From positions 1-40,907 of the IMG/VR virus record IMGVR_UViG_3300020152_000041: DNA of 40,907 nucleotides. The stretch is one strand, 5' to 3'. Shown here piece by piece: positions 33,656 through 40,201 of the stretch (position 1 is the first letter of the stretch; each line of letters starts with the position of its first letter). The notes beneath the pieces are model-generated. The model saw only the letters and a list, made by a program, of their open reading frames with translations, was not told the DNA's origin and made no database searches. This stretch comes from a virus. The position numbers were made by a program, and so were the translations under genes.

Positions 33656-33863
33656 GGGCAGGATCCTGCTGCCGGCGATGCCGGCGCCGATCGTGCGCGA
33701 GACGCCGCGGCCGGCGCTGATACCGGTGGGACCGATCAGCCAGGCGCAGACCGAGCAGCTCTGGGGTCGCGATCGCGCGGCTTTGCTGTCCTGTGCGGCC
33801 GAGAAGGGCGCAGCCCTCGATTTCTATGACCAGCTGGCCGCCGGCCTCCGGGGCAACCCGTGA
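33555..33863 (+). CDS. Rz1: outer-membrane spanin lipoprotein (Rz1-like), 102 aa
   Basis: It starts inside Rz in another frame. The N-terminus is a lipoprotein signal: RRRPPILLALTCALALAACS, with lipobox LAAC at the end and a short mature start CSGSTPS. Pro-rich segments (PAMPAPIVRETPRPALIPVG) follow, as in other Rz1 proteins. At 102 residues it is longer than the classical Rz1. The nested arrangement is the usual one for two-component spanins. The stop overlaps the next GTG start. Confidence 0.85.
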   Translation: MHYPASTRRRPPILLALTCALALAACSGSTPSARGRILLPAMPAPIVRETPRPALIPVGPISQAQTEQLWGRDRAALLSCAAEKGAALDFYDQLAAGLRGNP

Positions 33864-34240
33864 CGGCAGCACCGACCCCCAAGCCACGTCGGTCGCGATC
33901 GGCAACCGGCCTCGAGCGCCAGCTGCTCGACGAAGTGCTTGAGCTCAAGGACCAGGTGCAGCACCTGGCTGTGGCGATTGAGCATAACACCAACGCCATG
34001 GCGCAAACCCAGATGCTGTCGGCCCGTGACATCGTCGCCCTGTCCGACAAGGACAAGGAGCATGACCGGCGGCTCAACCTCATCGAGGGATGGCAGGGAC
34101 AGCTCGAGCAGGAGCGCGCCGAGCAGCGCGGCGCCGCCCGCATGCGCAAGTCGATGCTGGCTTTGGTCACCAGTCTGGCGGCCCTGGGCGGCGGCGTTGT
34201 CAGCGCCTTGGTGAACTGGGTATTGCGGGGCGGCAGCTAG
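33860..34240 (+). CDS. holin-like protein with coiled coil and C-terminal membrane helix, 126 aa
   Basis: A GTG start overlaps the Rz1 stop (GTGA). The N-terminal 95 residues are a charged coiled coil (LERQLLDEVLELKDQVQHLA; DKEHDRRLNLIEGWQGQLEQ), then one hydrophobic helix (MLALVTSLAALGGGVVSALV) and a short polar end. A single C-terminal transmembrane helix with a cytoplasmic coiled coil is seen in some phage holins and lysis regulators. As no other holin is visible in the lysis cassette, this is the best candidate, but it could also be an accessory protein. Confidence 0.65.
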   Translation: MTAAPTPKPRRSRSATGLERQLLDEVLELKDQVQHLAVAIEHNTNAMAQTQMLSARDIVALSDKDKEHDRRLNLIEGWQGQLEQERAEQRGAARMRKSMLALVTSLAALGGGVVSALVNWVLRGGS

Positions 34241-34320
34241 CCGCGCGAAAACCGCGTCATTTCACCCGCCTATCGCGCGAGGGGCAGGTACAAGCCATTG
34301 ATGTTGTTGGAGTGCCGGAT

Positions 34321-34360
34321 GATTGCGAACGACGCGCTCTCCCAACTGAGCTACAGCCCC
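34321..34360 (-). other. 5' half of a tRNA-Ala(CGC), probable attP core
   Basis: Read on the minus strand from 34360 the sequence is acceptor GGGGCTG, TA, D-stem GCTC, loop AGTTGGGA, D-stem GAGC, G, anticodon stem CGTCG and loop TTCGCAA with anticodon CGC. After two more bases the tRNA pattern stops; no T-arm or 3' acceptor follows. It is therefore a half tRNA, not a working gene. Tyrosine integrases often recombine in the anticodon loop of tRNA genes. Most phages carry the 3' half; this one carries the 5' half, with a -35/-10-like pair (TTGCAT-17-CATATG) upstream. Confidence 0.72.
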
Positions 34361-34561
34361 GTTCCGACGGGTCCATATGGACAGTATTGCGAGCAAATGC
34401 AAGGGGCTTAGGCCATGCTGCCGGCAGGGTTTCGAGCCTCTGCCGGCAGGAACGCGCGACGAACATTGCGACGGTTTGAAGCGTCGCACGTCGCATATGC
34501 GACGGCGCTGTTCTGTTTGCGTTCTGTTCAGGGTCCCGGATGGGCAGGATGGACAGGCCAG

Positions 34562-34577
34562 TTAAGGTCTGCTTAAC
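34562..34577 (+). promoter_or_regulatory. CtrA-type box TTAA-N7-TTAAC before the lipoprotein gene
   Basis: TTAA (34562-34565), seven bases, TTAAC (34573-34577) matches the full CtrA consensus exactly and is also a perfect inverted repeat GTTAAG-5-CTTAAC. A GANTC site (GATTC, 34595-34599), the target of the CcrM methylase, lies between it and the ATG at 34603. The position suits host cell-cycle control of the moron gene. Confidence 0.6.
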
Positions 34578-34602
34578 GTGCGGGCCTTGGGGGAGATTCA
34601 TC

Positions 34603-34971
34603 ATGCACAGATCTATCGCGGCCGCGACGGCCGTTGCCGTTGTCCTGGCAGGTTGCGCCTCGGCGCCGAAGGATATCGCGCCGGCCTATGTGTCGACCGG
34701 GCTCTATGAGAACCTCAGCTGCGCCCAGCTGCGTGCCGAGGCCGAGGGCGTATCGGCCCGGGCGATGGCAGCGTCGGGCCAGCAGGACAAGAACCGCAGC
34801 AGCGACGTGGCGATGACGACGGTGGCCGTGGTGCTGTTCTGGCCGGCCGCCTTCTTCATGAAGGGCGACGGCGCGGCCGCGGCGGAAGTGGCACGGCTCA
34901 AGGGAGAGATGGCCGCTATCGAGCAGGTCAACCGCATCAAGAATTGCGGGATCACCTTCGCGGCGAGCTAG
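34603..34971 (+). CDS. lipoprotein moron, 122 aa
   Basis: A strong GGGGGAGA site precedes the ATG at 34603. The N-terminus is a lipoprotein signal, AAATAVAVVLAGCASAPKDI, with lipobox LAGC. Later there is a second hydrophobic stretch (VAMTTVAVVLFWPAAFFMKG), flanked by a charged helix. Such lipoproteins occur on bacterial chromosomes and as lysogenic-conversion genes. The gene stands alone between attP and the leftward operon and has its own CtrA-box promoter, so it is probably expressed in the lysogen; surface exclusion of other phages is a plausible role. Its stop overlaps that of the converging gene. Confidence 0.75.
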   Translation: MHRSIAAATAVAVVLAGCASAPKDIAPAYVSTGLYENLSCAQLRAEAEGVSARAMAASGQQDKNRSSDVAMTTVAVVLFWPAAFFMKGDGAAAAEVARLKGEMAAIEQVNRIKNCGITFAAS

Positions 34972-35399
34972 AGCGATACGTCGACACGGGCGCCACTGGG
35001 TAGCCGCTGCCAACCTTCGGGCGTCCAGGGCCACGCATCGAGTGAAAAGCGTCCGGTGTCGTATCGGTGGCACATATCGAGAAGGTAACCCGGGTCAGCT
35101 GGGTATGGGGCGTCGTTCCACGCCGCAATCAGGCTGCGCCGGACGTTGTTACCGTAGGTGTTGAGCCTCGCTCGCGCCTGGCGCCAGCGAGCGGCGCGCT
35201 GCCGGCGATCATCGGCCTCCCATTGCAGCCACTTGGCAGCACGTTCAGCCATGACCGCATCTTCGTCGGGCTGCTGCTCGGCGACAATATCTGCCAATAG
35301 TGGCAAGGCTTCGCGTTCTAGCCGCTGCTTGCGGCGTAGTGCCGCCCGCTTCCGAGGGGTGTCCGACCACCCATATCGCGGCCAGCGCTTGAACCTCAT
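34968..35399 (-). CDS. hypothetical protein, last gene of the leftward operon, 143 aa
   Basis: I chose the ATG at 35399, in an ATGA overlap with the gene before it. The first 90 residues are very basic and Arg/Trp-rich (RFKRWPRYGWSDTPRKRAAL; EADDRRQRAARWRQARARLN), and the C-terminal part carries several Trp and Tyr (DAWPWTPEGWQRLPSGARVD). A nucleic-acid-binding protein is likely. I do not recognise the family. The TAG overlaps the TAG of the converging lipoprotein gene. Confidence 0.65.
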   Translation of the reverse strand: MRFKRWPRYGWSDTPRKRAALRRKQRLEREALPLLADIVAEQQPDEDAVMAERAAKWLQWEADDRRQRAARWRQARARLNTYGNNVRRSLIAAWNDAPYPADPGYLLDMCHRYDTGRFSLDAWPWTPEGWQRLPSGARVDVSL

Positions 35400-35698
35400 T
35401 GGTCGACCCGCGCCTGCAGCGCCTTCACGCCGGCATAGATCTGGTCGACCACTGTGCTGGTCGGCAGCTCGAGCAGCCAGGTGGTCATCTTCTGCAGCTG
35501 CAGGGCGTGGCGCAGCTCGAGCGAGACCAGGTCGGCGCCGAGCTCGCCGGCGACGGTGATGCGGCTGCCCAGCAGGGCGGCGGTCATCTGGCAATGGCTG
35601 CAGAGTTCATCGGCAACCCACCAGCAGGGACCATCGACGTGGTTGTGGCAGGCGCAGCTATCGGTGCAGCCGCAGGCGCGGCAGGTGCGGGCGGTCAT
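35396..35698 (-). CDS. Cys-rich zinc-binding-like phage protein, 100 aa
   Basis: The N-terminal 36 residues hold eight cysteines and two histidines: CRACGCTDSCACHNH, then PCWW, then LCSHC. This 'CxxCGCTDxCxC ... GPCWWV ... LCxxC' pattern is common in small proteins from tailed phages of alphaproteobacteria and probably binds zinc. The C-terminal part is helical. Its role is unknown; related genes lie in accessory clusters. ATGA overlaps join it to both neighbours. Confidence 0.72.
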   Translation of the reverse strand: MTARTCRACGCTDSCACHNHVDGPCWWVADELCSHCQMTAALLGSRITVAGELGADLVSLELRHALQLQKMTTWLLELPTSTVVDQIYAGVKALQARVDQ

Positions 35699-35994
35699 GG
35701 TGCCAGCCTCTTGCGTGCGGCCACCAGCCAGTTGCGCAGCGCGCCCTCAATGCCGGCGGTGCAGGTCGACTGGATGCCAAAAATCCTCACCCGGCTGGCT
35801 TCCCAGTTCGGGCGATCATCAATTTTGCCGCCGGTACTATCGCGGAGGCGCTGCACAGCTGCCTGAATGGCAGCGCGGCGCTCTTCCCGGGTGACCTCGA
35901 TGTCGAGCTGGGACCAAGGCGGCACAGTGGCCAGCTCCTTCTCGACCAGGGCGATGTGGCCCGTGAGGGACAGCCCGTTTACCAGGGTGCTCAT
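35695..35994 (-). CDS. hypothetical protein, 99 aa
   Basis: The start at 35994 lies in an ATGA overlap. The product is helical with a basic centre (EVTREERRAAIQAAVQRLRD) and a C-terminal GIEGALRNWLVAARKRLAP. There is no membrane segment or recognised motif. It belongs to the row of short leftward genes behind the integrase, which are likely lysogeny or anti-defence accessories. Confidence 0.65.
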   Translation of the reverse strand: MSTLVNGLSLTGHIALVEKELATVPPWSQLDIEVTREERRAAIQAAVQRLRDSTGGKIDDRPNWEASRVRIFGIQSTCTAGIEGALRNWLVAARKRLAP

Positions 35995-36200
35995 GGTGCG
36001 CTCCTGGCGATGCGGGTGGCGATGGCGCGGCGTTCGGCCGGGTCGGTTTCGTGGACGAGCAGGTCGATCAGCTCGCTGGGCGCCGGCGGCGGCGCCAGGC
36101 AGGCATAGAAGGCGCGGGCCGCCTCGAGCAGGCGCGCCTGGGGATTGACCGGCGGCTCCGGCGGCAGCGGGCGGGCGGAGAAGGCGCGGGCGACGGTCAT
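35991..36200 (-). CDS. small Pro/Ala-rich protein, 69 aa
   Basis: It starts at the ATG at 36200 in an ATGA overlap with the preceding HTH gene. The product is short, with two helices (NPQARLLEAARAFYACLA; PAERRAIATRIARSAP) around a Pro-rich loop. The second helix (LIDLLVHETDPAERRAIATR) looks conserved. The function is unknown. Confidence 0.6.
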   Translation of the reverse strand: MTVARAFSARPLPPEPPVNPQARLLEAARAFYACLAPPPAPSELIDLLVHETDPAERRAIATRIARSAP

Positions 36201-36568
36201 GCGGCTTCTTCCTGCAGCTGGCGCGCCACCAGGGCGAGCAGGCGATTGCTGATGGTGCTGCTGGGCCGGCCGAGGGCGCGGCCGATCTCGGTGCTGCCGA
36301 TATCGTCGGCATCCATGGCGAGGATGATGGCATCCTCCTCCGGGGTGAAGCGGCGGATGGTGACGCCGTTGCGCCGGTAGGTCATGGGCAGGCGTACCGC
36401 GCCCGGGCCCTTGCCGATCGGGAACACGGCGGCCAGCAGGCACTGGTGGCGCACCGCGCCGATCGAGCAGCCCATGCGCATGGCGATGAAGGCGAAGGAC
36501 TTGTTGGCGCGGCGCCAGGCGAACATGCGCGCCAGCTGCTCGTCGGTGAGATTGTGGCGGCGGCTCAT
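36197..36568 (-). CDS. two-HTH (SANT/Myb-like) DNA-binding protein, 123 aa
   Basis: Two helix-turn-helix units are visible. The first, LTDEQLARMFAWRRANKSFA then IGAVRHQC, is of the GcrA/sigma-4 style. The second, RRFTPEEDAIILAMDADDIG then RPSSTISNRL, has the 'FTPEED' opening of SANT/Myb-like domains. It should bind DNA and may regulate phage or host genes in the lysogen. It is encoded behind the integrase. Confidence 0.72.
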   Translation of the reverse strand: MSRRHNLTDEQLARMFAWRRANKSFAFIAMRMGCSIGAVRHQCLLAAVFPIGKGPGAVRLPMTYRRNGVTIRRFTPEEDAIILAMDADDIGSTEIGRALGRPSSTISNRLLALVARQLQEEAA

Positions 36569-36813
36569 GGCGCCGCCTCGATAAACTCGAACCAGCCGTC
36601 GTTGTCACCAAAGCGCACGACAGGGCTGATGCCGCAGCAAGAGCAGACGTCAAAGATGATGGTACTGGTTGCATTGGCCTTGCGTTCGACCCTGCCGAGC
36701 GCCCCAACGGGCACAACAGCCTGCGACGTCACGCATTCCCGCAGCAGGCGTACCTTCTTGCGGAGCCAATCCTTCTTTTTCTTCGGCGGTTGGACGTCAA
36801 CCCACTGGCTCAT
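36565..36813 (-). CDS. hypothetical protein with CxCC motif, 82 aa
   Basis: The gene begins in an ATGA overlap with the integrase stop. The N-terminus is highly basic (PPKKKKDWLRKKVRLLRE), and a VCSCCG motif at about residues 58-63 may bind a metal. The C-terminus is acidic and strand-like (VVRFGDNDGWFEFIEAAP). Codons are less GC-rich than those of the integrase. No family is recognised. Confidence 0.62.
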   Translation of the reverse strand: MSQWVDVQPPKKKKDWLRKKVRLLRECVTSQAVVPVGALGRVERKANATSTIIFDVCSCCGISPVVRFGDNDGWFEFIEAAP

Positions 36814-38135
36814 TTCGCTTCTCCCTGTACTTCATACCAGGCGACCAGCTTGGCGATGGCCGAGCGGGCGAGCTCGGGATGCATGCCCAGGTAGTGCTTG
36901 AGGACCGAATTGATGGTCTCGAGGCTGTGGCCGGTGATGGCGGCGATCTGCGGAATGCTGCATTCGGCCAGGGCCAGCCAGGTGATGGCGGTATCGCGCA
37001 GGTCCTGGTCGTGGAAATCGGCCAGGGACGGCATGGGGGCAATGGTGACGACGTCGCCGGTGCCGGCATGGCGCGCGGGGACCAGCGGGCCCTTGCGGCC
37101 GCCCTTGAGGCGGGAATGGACCATGCCGGTGGCGGCGAAGCTGCGCACCTGGGCGAAGACCTTGACGTACCAGTCGGTCTTGAAGGGCGCACGCGCCACT
37201 TCATCGACGATGAGCTGGGGATAGGTGACCTTCCAGTGGCGCCGGCGATGGCGCATGGCCGCGAGGCGCGCCCGCAGCTCGGGGGCAGGCGGCACCACGA
37301 TGGGCTGGCCATGCTTCTTGTGCTGGCGGAAGGTGATGCCCTGGGAGCTTTCCTCGGCCTCGGAAATGGCGAGGCGATCGTTCTGGCGCTGGGCGGTCCA
37401 GACGCCCAGGGTGATGCTGTCGCCGATTTCGGGGCGGCCCAGCAGATCGGCCGCGCGGATCAGCTGCAGGATCTCCGCCTTTTCGCCGATGCGGATCCGC
37501 GGCGCCGCCGTGGGCAGGGTGTGGCCGCTATCCTTGAAGGCGTGCTGGCCCTTGAAGTTGCGCTCGGCTATGGCCCAGGTGAACATGGCCGACGCGGCGG
37601 CGCGCGCCTTGCGGGTGGAGGCGAGGCCATGCTTGACCTCGATGCGGTCGAGCACGCCGGCCATGATCGAGGCCGTCAGGGCGGCGGCCGGCGCATTCCA
37701 GATGCGGCCATTGTCGAGCGTCTCGAAGCGGCGGGCGCCCTGGGCGTAATTCTTGACAGTATTGGTGGCCAGCGGCCGGCGTTCCTTCCTGCCCTCGACG
37801 ACGGTCTTGCCGCGCATGCGGGGCTGGGCGAGGAAGGCCTCGAACAGCTGGCCCAGGGTTTCGTGGCCGGGGACGCGGCGCAGCTGGCGAGCCTGTTTCG
37901 GGGTGGCGCCGGCGAGCTGGTCAATCAGGGCCTGGCGATCCCGGCTCCAGGCGATCGCCTCCTCGAGGGAGAACCAGCGGCCGTCGGGATGGCGCAGGTC
38001 CTCACCCTTCATCGAGAAGGGCGGCCGGCGCAGGCGCGGCCCGGGCGAAAAGCGCGGGCGCATGGTGCTGACATCATCGCGCTCGATGCGCAGGGTGATC
38101 AGCGGGATCTGGATGGTGGCTTTGCCCATGAACAT
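36810..38135 (-). CDS. int: tyrosine recombinase integrase, 441 aa
   Basis: The C-terminal catalytic domain shows Arg I (TAQRQNDRL, R250), a beta-hairpin Lys region (RQHKKHGQPIVVP), box II (HDQDLRDTA, R380), TGH (H403) and the nucleophile Tyr (LKHYLG, Y415). In box II the usual His three before Arg is Gln (Q377); the His is two residues earlier. A SAM-like core-binding domain precedes it, and the N-terminus is an arm-binding region. It inserts the phage into, and with an excisionase removes it from, the host chromosome. The start may also be the ATG at 38129. attP lies about 2.5 kb away. Confidence 0.88.
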   Translation of the reverse strand: MFMGKATIQIPLITLRIERDDVSTMRPRFSPGPRLRRPPFSMKGEDLRHPDGRWFSLEEAIAWSRDRQALIDQLAGATPKQARQLRRVPGHETLGQLFEAFLAQPRMRGKTVVEGRKERRPLATNTVKNYAQGARRFETLDNGRIWNAPAAALTASIMAGVLDRIEVKHGLASTRKARAAASAMFTWAIAERNFKGQHAFKDSGHTLPTAAPRIRIGEKAEILQLIRAADLLGRPEIGDSITLGVWTAQRQNDRLAISEAEESSQGITFRQHKKHGQPIVVPPAPELRARLAAMRHRRRHWKVTYPQLIVDEVARAPFKTDWYVKVFAQVRSFAATGMVHSRLKGGRKGPLVPARHAGTGDVVTIAPMPSLADFHDQDLRDTAITWLALAECSIPQIAAITGHSLETINSVLKHYLGMHPELARSAIAKLVAWYEVQGEAK

Positions 38136-38171
38136 TCTCGGGATGCTCCGCGCAGCTGGTGAAGGGAAAAG

Positions 38172-38214
38172 GCCCGGCGGGTACGCTGGCGGGAGGTAAG
38201 CCATCCCGCCGGGC
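38172..38214 (-). terminator. leftward hairpin after the 61-aa gene
   Basis: On the minus strand GCCCGGCGGG and CCCGCCGGGC form a perfect 10-bp stem with a 23-base loop, followed by CTTTTCCCTTCACC. It is a weak intrinsic terminator or attenuator that lowers transcription into the integrase. Confidence 0.55.
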
Positions 38215-38248
38215 TTAGACGGCTGCCGAGGGGCAGCAGCCGAATGGG

Positions 38249-38434
38249 TCAAACCAGTTCGTATTCCACCCCGTCCTCCGTGACGGCGACGGTGGGCGCG
38301 GTGGCGATGGCAGGGCCGTGGATCTCGATCACCCTGGTGACGGTTACGGCATCGCCGGAGCTGTTGGTGCCAAAGACGGTGATGGCGGCGCCGGAGCGCT
38401 TGGCATGCCAGTTGGTCAGTCGTGTACGGCCCAT
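38249..38434 (-). CDS. small beta-rich protein, 61 aa
   Basis: It has an excellent GAGAGGAGG site before the ATG. The product is short and strand-rich (AAITVFGTNSSGDAVTVTRV) with a basic first helix (GRTRLTNWHAKRSG). It may be a small regulator or an RNA-binding protein. The gene is isolated by hairpins on both sides, so its transcript may be more abundant than that of int. Function unknown. Confidence 0.62.
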   Translation of the reverse strand: MGRTRLTNWHAKRSGAAITVFGTNSSGDAVTVTRVIEIHGPAIATAPTVAVTEDGVEYELV

Positions 38435-38473
38435 GATGGCCTCCTCTCGGTTGGGTCGGCAGGTGAAGGGAAG

Positions 38474-38501
38474 GGGCGGTGCGCTTGGAGCCGCACCGCC
38501 C
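38474..38501 (-). terminator. leftward hairpin after the winged-helix gene
   Basis: GGGCGGTGCG and CGCACCGCCC form a 10-bp stem around an 8-base loop and are followed on the minus strand by CTTCCCTTCACC. The 11-mer TTCCCTTCACC also follows the hairpin at 38172, so the two units share an ending. Confidence 0.5.
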
Positions 38502-38509
38502 GGGCGCTG

Positions 38510-38776
38510 CTAGGGGTCGAGCAGCGCGACGGTGTTGCGGCCGGCATAGGTCAGCACCAGGATGTGCTTGCCGTCCTTGAAGTCCTCGCGGGCGATCCCG
38601 AGCCGGGTGAGCGGCGCGATCGTGGTGGCCTTGCGGAAGTCGCCGCCCAGCTTCCAGCCGTTGCGCACCTTGAAGGCGCGGCCGAAGCGGTCGAGCGCGC
38701 GCAGCACATCGATCTGGCTGGGCGTCAGGGCTTTACGCGGGTCGGCAACAACAGCGGATTGGGCGGGGGAGAACAT
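38510..38776 (-). CDS. winged-helix-like regulator, 88 aa
   Basis: It starts in a one-base overlap with the AlpA-like gene. From residue 17, LTPSQIDVLRALDRFGRAFK followed by GGDFRKATTIAPLTRLGIAR and a strand pair (HILVLTYAGRNTVALL) has the helix-helix-wing pattern of small winged-helix DNA-binding proteins. It may act with the AlpA-like protein in the control of integration. The assignment rests on pattern only. Confidence 0.65.
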   Translation of the reverse strand: MFSPAQSAVVADPRKALTPSQIDVLRALDRFGRAFKVRNGWKLGGDFRKATTIAPLTRLGIAREDFKDGKHILVLTYAGRNTVALLDP

Positions 38777-39105
38777 CAGGCCACCCTCGCCGCGCCGTAG
38801 TCCTGCTCGAGCTCGGTGACGAGGGCCTCGATCTCGGGATCGCCGAAGGGGATGCCGCGGGGCCGGGCGACGTTGAGCTCGCCATTGGAGCTGATCCAGG
38901 CGACGACCGCCGGCTTGCTCCACTTGCCGACACCGGGGAGCCGCCCCGGGAAGTTGGGCAATTCGCCCTTGCTCACGCGGCGCCGGAAGGTAGGCTCGCT
39001 GAGGCCGAGCAGGTGGGCCACCTGGCCGCCGCTCAGCGTCATCGAGCCGTTGAGATTGAAATCGAGGAGGTTTGTGGGGTCCGCCTTCCCCCTGGCCGCA
39101 TGCAT
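38776..39105 (-). CDS. AlpA/excisionase-like HTH protein, 109 aa
   Basis: Residues of about 21-60 form an AlpA/excisionase-type winged helix: MTLSGGQVAHLLGLSEPTFR, then SKGELPNFPG and KPAVVAWISS. Proteins of this kind bend attachment-site DNA and direct excision or activate int transcription. It is the first gene of the leftward integrase operon and has an operator-rich promoter region of 158 bp upstream. The role as the excisionase is inferred from fold and position. Confidence 0.75.
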   Translation of the reverse strand: MHAARGKADPTNLLDFNLNGSMTLSGGQVAHLLGLSEPTFRRRVSKGELPNFPGRLPGVGKWSKPAVVAWISSNGELNVARPRGIPFGDPEIEALVTELEQDYGAARVA

Positions 39106-39263
39106 GCTGACTTCCTTTCGCGTGATCTGGACACCAAATCACGGGAAAGATGTTACCAATGTAACGTCATGTCAAGTATGTCACGTGACGAATAGTTTCA
39201 CGTGCGACAAGTCACGTGACAAGTCGCATGGAAACCCTTTGGCCCCTCTCAATAATTTTTGGT
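39106..39263 (-). promoter_or_regulatory. operator/promoter region of the leftward operon
   Basis: This region holds CGTGAT-11-ATCACG (39121-39143), GTTACCAATGTAAC (39152-39165), GTCACGTGAC twice (39180-39189 and 39211-39220) and TTCACGTGC between them (39198-39206). The same half sites TCACG and GTTACC occur in the repressor/Cro gap. It is less GC-rich than the rest of the window. The phage repressor probably represses the leftward operon from here. Confidence 0.65.
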
Positions 39264-39890
39264 TTAAGACGCTAGTGGCAAACGAGGACGGATGGCGGCG
39301 ATCACCACCCCTCGAATGAGCACCCGATCATCCACCGGGATGGGGCGAAGGTATTCGCGCTGGTCCGACGCGCCCATGAGATAGGGCGGGTAATACACCC
39401 GGAACGCAGTTTCCGGATTACCCATGCGATCGAAGACCTGGGCGCAGACGACGTCGCCAGCGCCGGGCATGGCATTGAGATCGACCATCAGCACATCGCC
39501 CGGGAGATAGCCCAGGTTCTCGATGGCCCGATTGTGCAGGATCCAAGCATCCACGGCGTTCTGGCCGGCCTTGGCAGCCTGCACCATGCGCGCCACCGTC
39601 GGATCGGCGGCGTTGTCGTTCAGCGGTTCGGCTTCGCGCTCGGTGAAGCCCTGCGGGATCTGCGCGCGGCTGTTCTCGTAGTGCGGGATCGGCGAGACCG
39701 CCAGAAGCTTGGCCACCGTGTCGGTGTCGAGCTTCTTGCTGCTGGTCGTGTCATTGGTGAAGCGTGACAGGGTTGCATGGGAGACGCCGGCGCGACGCGC
39801 GAGCTCGGACTGCGACCAGCCCGTCTCTTCGTAAATCGCTTGCAGCCAGGCCTGCTGCTTTCGCCGCACGTTTTCCACGAGCCGGAGCAT
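39264..39890 (-). CDS. CI-type repressor with degenerate S24 domain, 208 aa
   Basis: The N-terminal third is an XRE helix-turn-helix (GWSQSELARRAGVSHATLSR). The C-terminal half has the LexA/S24 fold pattern (LGYLPGDVLMVDLNAMPGAG, then VVCAQVFDRMG). However, the serine-methionine normally found just before the PGD loop is absent (Asn-Leu instead), and the Lys position has Arg (ETAFRVYY). Self-cleavage is therefore not expected. It should keep the prophage silent. GTG/ATG starts at 39917 and 39914 are possible; I prefer 39890 because the operator would otherwise lie in the coding sequence. Confidence 0.8.
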   Translation of the reverse strand: MLRLVENVRRKQQAWLQAIYEETGWSQSELARRAGVSHATLSRFTNDTTSSKKLDTDTVAKLLAVSPIPHYENSRAQIPQGFTEREAEPLNDNAADPTVARMVQAAKAGQNAVDAWILHNRAIENLGYLPGDVLMVDLNAMPGAGDVVCAQVFDRMGNPETAFRVYYPPYLMGASDQREYLRPIPVDDRVLIRGVVIAAIRPRLPLAS

Positions 39891-39992
39891 AGGACGCGTC
39901 ACTCTACAAAACATCACGTGACAAAATGCTTGACGACGTTACCCAAATCACAAGATCGGTAACAACACAACCGATGCGCGTGGTGACTTTGC
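39891..39992. promoter_or_regulatory. divergent repressor/Cro control region
   Basis: The gap holds ATCACGTGAC (39913-39922), a TTGACG box (39930-39935) for rightward transcription, and the inverted repeat GTTACC-14-GGTAAC (39938-39963). The sites match those in front of the AlpA-like gene. The arrangement is that of a lambda-like switch between lysogeny and lytic growth. Confidence 0.65.
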
Positions 39993-40199
39993 ATGAAAAA
40001 ATCGTGGAAGGACCTTGAGGAGGCCCGAACCAAGCTCAGGGGCCTGAGCCGGGCGGAGCTGGCCAGGCGGGCCGGGATCAGCGAGAGCGCCTTTACCAAG
40101 GGGCTGGCCGGCGACCGATATCCACAGAAAGAAACGCGCCAGAAAGTCGAGCTGGTGCTCGAGGCGCAGCAGCGCATGCAGGAAGCGGGGCTGGTGTGA
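39993..40199 (+). CDS. Cro-like regulator, 68 aa
   Basis: It is divergent from the repressor and consists of one HTH domain: GLSRAELARRAGISESAFTK, followed by GLAGDRYPQKETRQKVE, with recognition helix SESAFTKGL. The size and position are those of a Cro or early activator. It should act on the shared operators and start the rightward early operon, which runs through the contig junction to 7880. The ribosome site is weak. Confidence 0.78.
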   Translation: MKKSWKDLEEARTKLRGLSRAELARRAGISESAFTKGLAGDRYPQKETRQKVELVLEAQQRMQEAGLV

Positions 40200-40201
40200 T
40201 G

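Larger units (their letters stand above)
34241..34602. other. noncoding attP region with repeats
   Basis: There is no gene here. The region holds the tRNA-like segment (34321-34360, minus strand), the palindrome GTCCATATGGAC (34371-34382), two copies of the palindrome CTGCCGGCAG (34418-34427 and 34440-34449), TGCGACG-8-CGTCGCA (34467-34488), the 16-bp palindrome CGTCGCATATGCGACG (34489-34504) and a CtrA box. Repeated palindromes beside a tRNA fragment look like the core and arm sites of a tyrosine integrase attachment site. Confidence 0.65.
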
